A model generated the notes under the pieces. That model was not told where the DNA came from and ran no database searches. It was given only the letters and a program-made list of their open reading frames with translations. From Paenirhodobacter enshiensis (GTDB lineage Bacteria > Pseudomonadota > Alphaproteobacteria > Rhodobacterales > Rhodobacteraceae), in assembly GCF_000740785.1 (NCBI RefSeq), contig NZ_JFZB01000045.1, positions 1 to 36,738 of the forward strand: a DNA stretch of 36,738 bases, in the 5' to 3' direction. Of the stretch, positions 25,618 to 35,915 are shown one piece after another; positions within the stretch are counted from its first letter, which is position 1; every line of letters starts with the position of its first letter. The position numbers and the translations under genes were made by a program.

Positions 25618-26076
25618 ATGAAGCTTTCGACGAAGGGCCGATACGCGATGGTTGCTCTGGTCGATCTGGCGACCGTGCGCGAGGGGCAGATGACCTCGCT
25701 TGCCGAGATATCGAAACGGCAGGACATTTCGCTGCCCTATCTCGAACAGCTCTTCGTGCGGCTGCGCCGGGCGGGGCTGGTGGTGTCGGTGCGCGGCCCG
25801 GGCGGCGGCTACCGTCTGGCGCGCACCCCGGCCGAGATCCGCATCTCGGACGTGTTCGAGGCGGTCGACGAGACGGTCTCGGCGCTGCATGTGGGGGCGG
25901 GGGCGTCGGGTGGCATCTCGGGCAGCCGGGCGCAGTCGCTGGCGAACCGGCTGTGGGAAAGCCTCTCGGCACAGGTCTATGTCTTCTTGCACAACACGAC
26001 GCTCGCCGATGTGGTCGGCAACGGGCTGAAACCCTGCCCGGCGGTGCCCTCGCTGTTCTCCGTCGTCGACGAGTGA
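25618..26076 (+). CDS. iscR: IscR, Rrf2-family regulator lacking the cysteine triad
   Basis: The 152-residue Rrf2-type winged-HTH protein begins MKLSTKGRYAMVALVDLA and has the recognition region SLPYLEQLFVRLRRAGLV and wing VRGPGGGYRLAR. E. coli-type IscR binds a [2Fe-2S] cluster through three cysteines near residues 92-104. Here that segment (VSALHVGAGASGGISGSR) has none; the only Cys is at residue 140 (LKPCPAVP). Rhodobacter sphaeroides IscR is reported, as far as I recall, to lack this triad too. It heads the suf operon and most likely represses it when Fe-S clusters are sufficient. ATG 25618 matches the family; the next gene starts 106 bp downstream. Confidence 0.9.
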   Translation: MKLSTKGRYAMVALVDLATVREGQMTSLAEISKRQDISLPYLEQLFVRLRRAGLVVSVRGPGGGYRLARTPAEIRISDVFEAVDETVSALHVGAGASGGISGSRAQSLANRLWESLSAQVYVFLHNTTLADVVGNGLKPCPAVPSLFSVVDE

Positions 26077-26182
26077 TCCGCGGCGCCGGACCCCGGGGTG
26101 GGGCCGGGCGCGTATCGGATCGGCGGGCTGAAATGCGGCGCGCCCGCGCCATGACCGGCGGGACGCGCGCGGGAGTGGGTTC

Positions 26183-27262
26183 ATGAAACGACTGTATCTC
26201 GACTGGAATGCCACGGCGCCCCTGCGGCCCGAGGCCCGCGCGGCGATGGCCGATGCGATGGATGTGCTGGGCAATCCGTCCTCGGTCCATGCCGAGGGAC
26301 GGGCGGCGCGCGCGCTGATCGAACGTGCGCGGGCGCAGATCCTTGCCGCGCTCGGGGCCGAGGGGCAGGATCTGGTGTTCACCTCGGGCTCGACCGAGGC
26401 TTCGGCGCTGGCGCTCGCCGGGCGCGATCTGCGCTGCGCCGAGGTCGAGCATGACGCGATCAAGGCCTGGTGCCGGCCCGATCTGCCGGTCGACGGTTAC
26501 GGCCGGGTGACGGTCGACGATCCGGCCCGCACCGCGCTGCAACTCGCCAATCCCGAGACCGGGGTGATCCAGGATCTGCCCGAGGGGCTTGCCGTCACCG
26601 ACCTTACGCAGGGCTTCGGCAAGATCCCCTTCGCCTTCAACTGGACGGGGGCGCGGGCGGGGATCGTCTCGGCGCACAAGCTGGGCGGCCCGAAGGGGAT
26701 CGGTGCGCTGGTGCTGCGTCAGGGCGATGAGGTCGCGGCGCGGATGCGCGGCGGCGGACAAGAGATGGGACGCCGCGCCGGAACCGAAAATCTGATCGGA
26801 ATCGCAGGCTTCGGAGCCGCCGCCGAGGCCGCCGCGCGCGACCTCGCGGAGGGGGTCTGGGAAAAAGTTGACGAAATTAGAAATATTCTAAAATCATCTC
26901 TGGAAGCGAGTGGCGAGACGCTCTATTTTCCGGGAAGCGAGACAGCGAAAGATCAGGCAGGCATCGCGGCGACGGCCGCGCCGAAGATGCTCCCCAACAC
27001 GCTGTCGGTGATCGCTCCGGGCTGGAAGGGCGAGACGCAGGTGATGCGGATGGACCTTCTGGGATATGCGGTGTCGGCAGGTTCGGCCTGTTCGTCGGGC
27101 AAGGTCCGCGCCAGCCATGTGCTGACGGCGATGGGCTGGCCCGAGGATCAGGCGGGATGCGCACTGCGGGTCTCGATCGGGCCGGGAGTCGGGAAAGACG
27201 ACGTTCTGCGCTTTGCCGAAGGGTGGCTGGGCGCACTCAGGAAACACCGCGCAAGACACTGA
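26183..27262 (+). CDS. iscS: Cysteine desulfurase (IscS/NifS family, short form)
   Basis: The 359-residue PLP enzyme removes sulfur from cysteine for Fe-S assembly. The start [14 protein letters not shown], the cofactor region [13 protein letters not shown], the PLP lysine in [14 protein letters not shown] and the active-site cysteine loop [14 protein letters not shown] are all present. It is shorter than E. coli IscS (about 404) and lacks part of the mid-region. Codons 229-240 (about 26867-26902) are strikingly AT-rich (GTT GAC GAA ATT AGA AAT ATT CTA AAA TCA), unlike the rest of the gene, because they hold an ICE box. It precedes sufB by 20 bp in the operon; a separate SufS closes the operon. 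Confidence 0.92.
   Translation: MKRLYLDWNATAPLRPEARAAMADAMDVLGNPSSVHAEGRAARALIERARAQILAALGAEGQDLVFTSGSTEASALALAGRDLRCAEVEHDAIKAWCRPDLPVDGYGRVTVDDPARTALQLANPETGVIQDLPEGLAVTDLTQGFGKIPFAFNWTGARAGIVSAHKLGGPKGIGALVLRQGDEVAARMRGGGQEMGRRAGTENLIGIAGFGAAAEAAARDLAEGVWEKVDEIRNILKSSLEASGETLYFPGSETAKDQAGIAATAAPKMLPNTLSVIAPGWKGETQVMRMDLLGYAVSAGSACSSGKVRASHVLTAMGWPEDQAGCALRVSIGPGVGKDDVLRFAEGWLGALRKHRARH
26868..26894 (+). promoter_or_regulatory. Irr-type iron control element (ICE) inside iscS, with promoter-like flanks
   Basis: ATTAGAAATATTCTAAA (26876-26892) matches the Irr/ICE consensus TTTAGAANNNTTCTAAA at 13 of 14 fixed positions and holds a perfect TTAGAA/TTCTAA palindrome. It lies within iscS codons that are rare in this genome. 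It is flanked by TTGACG (26868-26873) and TAAAAT (26889-26894), a possible but short-spaced (15 bp) promoter pair. It sits about 390 bp before sufB. The site is strong; its regulatory effect is inference. Confidence 0.7.
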
Positions 27263-27282
27263 CGCGGAAAGGAAAGACGGCT

Positions 27283-28803
<1,521 letters not shown>

Positions 28804-28805
28804 GC

Positions 28806-29513
28806 ATGGCGGCCGAGGGGGCATATCCCGCGCCGGGCGCGGAAGGGGCGGCGATGCCGGCCCCGATGCCCGCTCCGGCGATGTCGGGGGGCGCTCCCGC
28901 TTCCGCGGCGGGCGGCCCCATGCCGAAAGCCGATGTGGCGCCGAAGCTGACCTTCCCCGAAGCCGAGGCGGATGCGCTGCGCGCGGCCTATGCCGAGGCG
29001 GATGTCATCCTCGAATACGGCTCGGGCGGCTCGACCGAACTGGCCGCGCGGATGCCCGGAAAGACCGTGTTCTCGGTCGAGAACAACGCCGGCTGGCTGC
29101 GCGGCATGAAGCGCTGGTTCGAGGCGCATCCGCCCGAAGCCGCGCTGACGCTGCATTACGCCGAGACCGGCAATTGCGGCGACTGGGGCTTTCCGCGCAA
29201 CGCACGCCGGTTCCGGATCTGGCCGCTTTACGCCACCTCGGTCTGGGATCTGCCGGGCTTCGTGCATCCGGACGTCGTGCTGATCGACGGCCGCTTCCGC
29301 GCCGCCTGCTTCCTGACCACGCTGTTCCGGATCAGCCGTCCGGTGACCGTCCTGTGGGACGATTACGCGGGCCGCGACAGCTATCACGAGATCGAACAAT
29401 TCTGCCCGCCCACGGGCATGATCGGCCGCATGGCCGTTTTCAACGCCGAGCCGACGCCGATACCGGCCGAGAAGCTGGGGCTCATCCTCACGACCTATCT
29501 GCGCCCCGAATGA
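28806..29513 (+). CDS. Putative SAM-methyltransferase-fold protein in the suf operon
   Basis: The protein of 235 residues has a low-complexity Ala/Pro/Met/Gly linker (residues 1-40, e.g. PAPMPAPAMSGG) and then a class I methyltransferase-like core. Motif I is VILEYGSGGSTELA (near 60-73), an acidic strand end follows (VFSVENN), and later come HPDVVLIDGRFRAA and VLWDDYAGRDSYHEIEQF. I recognise no named family, and catalysis is not shown. It lies between sufB (2-bp gap) and sufC (20-bp gap), so it is certainly cotranscribed; similar genes at this place exist in relatives as far as I recall. A role in Fe-S assembly or in modifying a Suf partner is inference only. Confidence 0.8.
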   Translation: MAAEGAYPAPGAEGAAMPAPMPAPAMSGGAPASAAGGPMPKADVAPKLTFPEAEADALRAAYAEADVILEYGSGGSTELAARMPGKTVFSVENNAGWLRGMKRWFEAHPPEAALTLHYAETGNCGDWGFPRNARRFRIWPLYATSVWDLPGFVHPDVVLIDGRFRAACFLTTLFRISRPVTVLWDDYAGRDSYHEIEQFCPPTGMIGRMAVFNAEPTPIPAEKLGLILTTYLRPE

Positions 29514-29533
29514 CGCGCGGAGGAAAGGACAAG

Positions 29534-30306
<773 letters not shown>

Positions 30307-30307
<1 letters not shown>

Positions 30308-31590
30308 TGGCCACACTCGACAAGGCGACGGCCCTCGATGCGCGACTGGCGCGTCTGAGCGTGCCGGCGGGCGGTTTCGCCGCCAAAGCCCGGCGCGAGG
30401 CGCTGGAGCGGCTGAGCGCGGCAGGCTTTCCCGGCCGGCGCGATGAATACTGGCGCTGGACCAATCCGACGGCCTTCGCCGCCCCGGAGCCCGCGCGCGC
30501 CGAGGTTCCGGCCGCGCAGCCCGAGATGTTCGACGGCTTCGGCCGGATCCGTCTGGTGTTCACCGATGGCGTCTTCGATGCCGCGGCCTCGGACGCGCTG
30601 AGCGGCGAAGAGGGGATCGAGATCACCCGCCTCGCCGAGGCGCCGGATGTGAACTGGGCCGCGTCGGTTTACGGAACGCTTGAGGCCGCAGGTCAGGTGC
30701 CGGTCCTGCGTCCCTTCGCCACGCTGAACACCGTGGCGGCGACGGACGGTCTGCTGATCCGCGTCACCGGCCGCGTCAAACGCCCGGTGAACGTGATTTA
30801 TCGCCATAAATCAGAAGTTTCCGACCCGATCTTGCATCACGTGATCCGGCTGGAGCCGGGCGCCGAGATGACGCTGCTGGAGAACGGGCCTTCGGGCGCG
30901 CGCTTCAACAAGGTGATCGAGGTCGAAGTCGCCGAGGGCGCGCGCTTCCACCACATCCGCGCTCAGGGCCCCGACCACAAGCGTCAGGCGATCACCCATA
31001 TCTTCGCGCGCATCGCCGAAGGTGCGCTGTTCAAGAGCTTCACCCTCACCGTCAACGGCCGGCTGACGCGCAACGAATGCGTGCTGTGGCTGGATGGCGA
31101 CAACGCGGTCGCCCATGTGGCGGGCGCGGCGCTTGGCGATGGGGCGGATGGCGGGTTCCATCACGACGATACGGTCTTCGTCACCCATGACGCGCTCAAC
31201 GGCGAAAGCCGGCAGGTGTTCAAGAAGGTGCTGAAGAACGCCGCCGTCGGCGTATTCCAGGGCAAGATTCTGGTGAAACCCGGCGCGCAGAAGACCGATG
31301 GCTATCAGATCAGCCAGTCGCTGCTTCTCGACGCGGCGAGCCAGTTCCTCGGCAAGCCGGAACTCGAGATCTATGCCGATGACGTGAAATGTTCGCATGG
31401 CTCGACCACCGGCGCGATCGACCCGACGGCGCTTTATTACCTGCGCTCGCGCGGCGTGCCGCTGGAAGAGGCGAAATCGCTTCTGGTGCTGTCCTTCCTC
31501 GCCGATGCCATCGACGAGATCGAGGATCCGGCGCTGAAGGACGAGATCGTCGCCCGGCTCGAAGCCTGGCTCGCGACGCATCGCGGCTGA
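30307..31590 (+). CDS. sufD: SufD, Fe-S scaffold subunit
   Basis: The 427-residue partner of SufB and SufC has the conserved core VNVIYRHKSEVSDPILHHVI, KTDGYQISQSLLL, DDVKCSHGSTTGAIDPTALYYLRSRG split over residues about 358-384, and a C-terminal helix with LVLSFLADAIDEI. The invariant-like His in CSHGST is present. Two adjacent in-frame ATG codons (30304 and 30307) exist; 30307 is 7 bases from GGAGG and is chosen. A block of GC hairpins follows before the next gene. Confidence 0.95.
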
Positions 31591-31595
31591 AGATC

Positions 31596-31706
31596 CCTGC
31601 CGCCTGCGGGCGGCGCAAGCCCTTTGCCGTCCTCTGGCGGCGGGCCAACCTTTGCCGCCCTTCGGCGGTTTACTACCTTGCCGCCTCCGGGTGCCGGGGG
31701 CGGCTT
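31596..31706. repeat. Array of four GCCGCC/GGCGGC hairpin units between sufD and the YIP1 gene
   Basis: Four units start near 31598, 31625, 31653 and 31680 at roughly 27-base spacing. Each is TGCCGNC, 4-5 bases, GGCGG. The last (31680-31704) has the longest stem, GCCGCCTCCGG-GTG-CCGGGGGCGGC, followed by TTTGAAATG. They fill nearly all of the 134-bp gap and may slow or partly end transcription or protect the sufD mRNA end. Confidence 0.6.
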
Positions 31707-31724
31707 TGAAATGAAGAGGCACAG

Positions 31725-32312
31725 ATGACCTTCTCCGACCTTCGGCTGCTGATCCTGCGCAGCTTTACCCAGCCTCGCGACGTGGCCCGGGTGCTGATCG
31801 CGCTTCGGCTGCCGGCTCAGGCGCGCTGGACCGCGCTTTGTCTGGTGATGGTGCTGTCCTCGGTGCTGAGCCTGCTCGTAGAGCTGGTGATGCGCGGCGT
31901 GACCGGCGAGGCGGGCGAGGCGACCCCGGTCTCGACGATCCTGGTGATGACGGCGGTGCAGGGGGCGCTGATCCTCTACGGTGCCGCGGCGATGACGGTG
32001 CTCGGCCGGCAGGCCGGCGGGCAGGGGACCTTCGCCGAGGCGATGGTTCTGGTCAGCTGGGCCGAGTTCATCCTGATCCTCGGTCAATGCGTGCAGTTCG
32101 TGCTGATGCTGGTGGTGCCGCAGCTGACGATGATCGGGGCGGCGGCGCTGATCGCGCTGCTGTTCTACCTGCTGACGCAGTTCACCGCGGCGCTGCACGG
32201 CTTCACCAGCCTGATCAAGGTCGCGATGGCGGTGATCGCGGTGTTCTTCGGCACGGCGATGATCGCGGGAATGATATTTGTGTCGCTCGGCCTCGTGCCG
32301 GCGCAGATCTGA
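31725..32312 (+). CDS. YIP1-family membrane protein
   Basis: This 195-residue integral inner-membrane protein has about five hydrophobic segments (near 41-60, 72-92, 105-125, 130-160 and 170-193). It resembles the Yip1 domain family: FTQPRDVARVLIALRLP at the start and FLLTQFTAALHGFTSLIKVAMAVIAV-like end, here YLLTQFTAALHGF. Bacterial Yip1 proteins have no settled function. It sits between sufD and sufS, 10 bp from sufS, so it is cotranscribed with Fe-S genes; a link to Fe-S assembly is not known. Confidence 0.82.
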   Translation: MTFSDLRLLILRSFTQPRDVARVLIALRLPAQARWTALCLVMVLSSVLSLLVELVMRGVTGEAGEATPVSTILVMTAVQGALILYGAAAMTVLGRQAGGQGTFAEAMVLVSWAEFILILGQCVQFVLMLVVPQLTMIGAAALIALLFYLLTQFTAALHGFTSLIKVAMAVIAVFFGTAMIAGMIFVSLGLVPAQI

Positions 32313-32322
32313 GAGGTGCGCC

Positions 32323-33543
32323 ATGTATGACGTCCAAGAAGTCCGCAAGGACTTTCCGATCCTCGGCCGCAAGGTCAACGGCAAGCCGCTGGTTTACCTC
32401 GACAACGGCGCCTCGGCGCAGAAGCCGCGGGCGGTGATCGACGCGATCACCCAGTTCTACGAAAACGATTACGCCAACGTTCACCGCGGCCTGCATTACC
32501 TGTCGACCGTCGCGACCGAGCGTTACGAAGATGTCCGCCACAAGGTCGCGCGCTTTCTGAACGCCGGGTCCTCGGACGAGATCGTGTTCTGCACCGGCTC
32601 CACCGAGGCGATCAATCTGGTCAGCTATGCCTGGGCCGCGCCGCGGTTGCAGCCGGGCGACGAGATCGTGCTGAGCGTTCTCGAACATCACGCCAATATC
32701 GTGCCCTGGCATTTCCTGCGCGAGCGTCAGGGCGTGGTGCTGAAATGGGTGGACCCCGAGGCGGACGGCAGCCTCGATCCGCAGAAGATGATCGACGCGA
32801 TCGGGCCGAAGACGAAGCTCGTCGCCGTCACCCATATGTCGAACGTTCTGGGCACCCATGTCGACGTCAAGGCGATCACCGAGGGCGCCCATGCGAAGGG
32901 TGTGCCGGTGCTGGTCGACGGCTCGCAGGGCGCGGTTCACATGCGCGTCGACGTGCAGGACATCGGCTGCGATTTCTACGCGATCACCGGTCACAAGCTT
33001 TACGGCCCCTCGGGGTCGGGGGCGATCTACATCCGTTCCGAGCGTCAGGCCGAGATGCGCCCCTTCCTCGGCGGGGGCGACATGATCGACACGGTGACGC
33101 GCGAGACCGTCACTTGGGCCCATCCACCGCTGAAGTTCGAGGCCGGCACCCCCGGCATCGTGCAGCAGGTGGGGCTGGGCGTCGCGCTCGATTACCTGAC
33201 CGGGCTCGGGATGGAGAACATCGCCGCCCACGAAGCCGACCTGCGCGATTACGCGCAGGCGCGGCTGGACGGGTTGAACTGGCTCGATGTGCAGGGCCAT
33301 GCTCCGGGCAAGGGGGCGATCTTCTCGATGACCATGCGCGGCGCCGGCCATCCGCATGACATGTCGACGATTCTCGACAAATGCGGGGTGGCGGTGCGGG
33401 CCGGCACACATTGCGCTATGCCGCTGTTGTCGCATTACGGGCTGACCGCGACGGCGCGGGCGTCTTTCGCGCTCTACAACACCCGCGACGAGGTCGACCG
33501 GCTGATCGAGGCGCTGGAACTGTGCCACGAGCTTCTGGGCTGA
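32323..33543 (+). CDS. sufS: SufS, cysteine desulfurase
   Basis: The 406-residue PLP enzyme is the SUF-type desulfurase. It begins FPILGRKVNGKPLVYLDNGA, with the PLP lysine in ITGHKLYGPSGSGAIYI and the active-site cysteine in the short loop RAGTHCAMPLLSHYG (Cys near residue 364), as expected for class II. ATG 32323 matches the family and follows AGAGGTG. No sufE/sufU, sufA or sufT follows; a tRNA gene ends the neighbourhood. Two desulfurases in one operon suggest division of labour, which is inference. Confidence 0.96.
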   Translation: MYDVQEVRKDFPILGRKVNGKPLVYLDNGASAQKPRAVIDAITQFYENDYANVHRGLHYLSTVATERYEDVRHKVARFLNAGSSDEIVFCTGSTEAINLVSYAWAAPRLQPGDEIVLSVLEHHANIVPWHFLRERQGVVLKWVDPEADGSLDPQKMIDAIGPKTKLVAVTHMSNVLGTHVDVKAITEGAHAKGVPVLVDGSQGAVHMRVDVQDIGCDFYAITGHKLYGPSGSGAIYIRSERQAEMRPFLGGGDMIDTVTRETVTWAHPPLKFEAGTPGIVQQVGLGVALDYLTGLGMENIAAHEADLRDYAQARLDGLNWLDVQGHAPGKGAIFSMTMRGAGHPHDMSTILDKCGVAVRAGTHCAMPLLSHYGLTATARASFALYNTRDEVDRLIEALELCHELLG

Positions 33544-33578
33544 GAGGGCCGGTTGCGCCAGCCGGGTGCGATTGCCCG

Positions 33579-33607
33579 TTGCGGCGGCTGACAGGATCGT
33601 CTATTCA
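33579..33607 (+). promoter_or_regulatory. Predicted tRNA-Arg promoter
   Basis: TTGCGG, 17 bases, TATTCA ends 11 bp before the tRNA 5' end, the expected place for a tRNA gene. Confidence 0.55.
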
Positions 33608-33618
33608 GTCGCCGTGAC

Positions 33619-33695
<77 letters not shown>

Positions 33696-33762
33696 TATTC
33701 CCAATGACTTAGCATTTCGCCATTCTGGCATGTGCCAAGAAACTGCTTGGAAACCCCCGAAA

Positions 33763-34256
33763 TCACGCTCGATTCATGGCTTCCGCTGTCGCTGCCTGGA
33801 ATGCCGGCGAGTGATGGAAACAGACCTTCTCGAGAATGTCGACGGCCACGCCGAAGAAGGCGCTCTCATCGGCCAACGGGACACCGGCCTGCATCGCCCG
33901 GGTGATGGCGGTATGGCGCGGGGTGTGCGGCGTTGCCCCCTCGATCCCCGCGGCCTGACAGGCGCGCGCCCACGCCGGCTTGATGTCACCCACCCGGTCC
34001 CCGCGAAACTCGACTGCGAATCGTTGCCCGTGTGCCTGTAGGCGGCGCATGTGGCCGAGGAGCTTCGTCGGCATCGAACCGGCGTCTGACGCTTCTTCGT
34101 CACGCGGGCATCATCTGAGCGGCGGTAGAGCACGCCCTTGTCGCAGTCGATCCCGCCGCCCCGCGTGTGCAGTATGAACGCCAGCCCGAGGACCGCATCC
34201 TTGCGCGTGCCGGTGTAGAGGCCGATCAGGATGAAGTAGGCGAGGTGGCGCGATTG
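33763..34256 (-). pseudogene. Decayed tyrosine-recombinase (phage-type) integrase
   Basis: The minus strand encodes about the last 160 residues of an integrase. It starts QSRHLAYFILIGLYTGTRKD (catalytic-Arg region) near 34256, continues GVLYRR, then needs a one-base frameshift near 34075 to enter KLLGHMRRLQAHGQRF, and ends PHTPRHTAITRAMQAGVPL (H-x-x-R) and VCFHHSP, where intact homologues have the nucleophilic Tyr (VYGHH-like); here it is Cys. The N-terminal half is missing, replaced by IS3 wreckage. Frameshift, truncation and lost nucleophile make it dead. It lies 68 bp from the tRNA-Arg gene. Confidence 0.82.
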
Positions 34257-35030
34257 CGGTGGTCAGGGCCCGCGCATAGTCAGCCGGGGTCTGGTAGCCA
34301 AGGCTGAATGCGGACGCTCGGTGTTGTAACCGGCAGCCCCGGCGGCGATCAGATGGCGCGCATGAGCCAGGTTACGGAACATGGTCTCGTTGAGCAGCTC
34401 GTCCCGCATCCTGCCGTTGAAGCTCTCGACGAAACCGTGTCTCGCATGGGCTTACCCGGCGCGATGCTGAGCCATTGCGGCGCCATCGGTTCGAGTCGAA
34501 TGGCGAATGAAGCGCCGCCCGCAGGCCAACTGGTCATGCACGAAGTCGAGCGACCAGCGCGCATTGGCCCGCGCCTCGATCAGGATCGGGGCCCTTGTGC
34601 CGATGGCTTTGCGTTTACGCACTGTTAATCATTCCTCCCGGTAAAGCCGGTAGATGCGATTGCTTCCCGACACCTCGCCCTCCCGCCTGAGCAGGACGAA
34701 GCGCCGCCGGTAGCCGAACCTGCGCCTCTCATTGGCCAGATCCCGCAGCCGACCGCGCAGAGCCGTGCCCGGCGCACGCTGCGACTGGTAGCGAACCATC
34801 TTGCGATCCGCCCCGGCAATCTCGCACGCCTGCCGCTCCGACAGCCCGAGATGGGCCTTCAGATGCGCGACAGCTTCGCGCCTCACGGCGGGCGTCACCG
34901 TTCGGGCATTCCCCGAACCGATGGCGGACCGCCCTCACTTTGGACAGCAGTTCCTTCATCGCGGCCATGTCGAGCATCCGCTCGTCCGCGAGCCTCGTTC
35001 GCTTCATTGTCCGTCCTCTGGTTGGGCCGG
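34257..35030 (-). mobile_element. Degenerate IS3-family insertion sequence
   Basis: The minus strand carries remains of orfA and orfB. OrfA reads MKRTR fused directly to LADERMLDMAAMKELLSK, so most of its middle is deleted. OrfB starts TPAVRREAVAHLKAHLGLSE and runs to GYRRRF and YREE, where a stop (34629-34631) interrupts, then resumes VRKRKAIGTRAPILIEARAN and WSLDFVHDQL. It loses its middle, including the second catalytic Asp, and ends FVESFNGRMRDELLNE (catalytic Glu) and GYQTPADYARAL. Several lesions mean it cannot transpose by itself. IS termini could not be fixed by eye. Confidence 0.85.
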
Positions 35031-35074
35031 GCTCTAATCGACGTGGGGGAAAAAATCTCGGGGCAGGTCAAACC

Positions 35075-35505
35075 ATATTGGGTGCACCAAAGGCGGCATG
35101 AACACCAAGTTGCACGCCGTAGCCGATGCCACGGGGCGCCTGATCGGGTTCTTCATGTCCGCGGGCCAAGTCAGTGATTACACCGGCGCGGCGGCGCTGC
35201 GGGGCAGTCTGCCGAAGACGGATTGGCTGCTGGCGACAGGGGCTATGACGCTGACTGGTTCAGAGAATCGTTCAAAGACAAGGGTATAAATGTCTCAATC
35301 CCCGGCCGTAAGTCCCGCAAGAAGGCGGCAAAATACGACAAGCGGCGCTACAAACGCCGCAACCGCATCGAGATCATGTTCGGCCGCCTGAAGGATTGGC
35401 GGCGGGTCGCGACCCGATACGACCGCTGTCCAGAGACATGCTTCTCCGCCATCCTGCTCGCCGCAACCGTCTTGTTCTGGCTGTGATCCACAACGAGTCC
35501 TGAGC
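35075..35505 (+). mobile_element. Truncated IS5-family transposase remnant
   Basis: The plus strand encodes the C-terminal part of an IS5-type DDE transposase: MNTKLHAVADATGRLIGFFM and GQVSDYTGAAALRGSLPK, a one-base frameshift near 35225-35240, then GDRGYDADWFRESFKDKGI (catalytic Asp), KRRYKRRNRIEIMFGRLKDW (catalytic Glu) and TCFSAILLAATVLFWL. The N-terminal third and left end are missing, cut by the IS3 remnant. GAGTCCTGAGCC near 35493 could be part of the right inverted repeat. Confidence 0.82.
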
Positions 35506-35514
35506 CTAGCGCTG

Positions 35515-35836
35515 TCAGGGGCCCTTAGCTGTTCTCCCACGGCTTTCTCGACCTTCGCGAGGAAGACCTTGGTCGGCGACCTCGATGCGGTTTTCTATTG
35601 CCAGCCCCATCATGGTGGAGAGGACGCCGGCAACAGTTGGGCTACCGCCATAGTCCTTCGAGAAGTCCTCTATTGCAGCGGTCATTTGCGGGCTTTCATA
35701 GCGGTCTGGGTTCACCTCAGGGCAGCCATGTTCAACCAGTGCATTCTGAACCGCGATAAATGAGACCTAATCGGCAGCGAATGCTGTCCGCTGACATGGC
35801 GGCAACAACAAAAACCACTGAAACAAAACGAAACAT
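35515..35836 (-). pseudogene. Possible frameshifted gene for a small secreted peptidoglycan-binding-like protein
   Basis: On the minus strand, ATG 35836 with AGGAG 8 bases upstream starts MFRFVSVVFVVAAMSADS, a signal-peptide-like segment that stops at 35732. In another frame, VQNALVEHGCPEVNPDRY, QMTAAIEDFSKDYGG and MMGLAIENRIEV follow to 35515. Joined by one frameshift they resemble a PG_binding_1 repeat (VQ-x-L, G, T-x-x-AI-x-x-F). It occupies the gene-free stretch 35487-35915 beside the CRISPR array. Both the joining and the family are tentative. Confidence 0.35.
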
Positions 35837-35915
35837 CTGAAATCTCCTGTGCCCTGTAGCAGAAACGCAACGGGGCCTTTTGTATCCTTCAAGGAGTCGT
35901 GACCATGACCGATAC

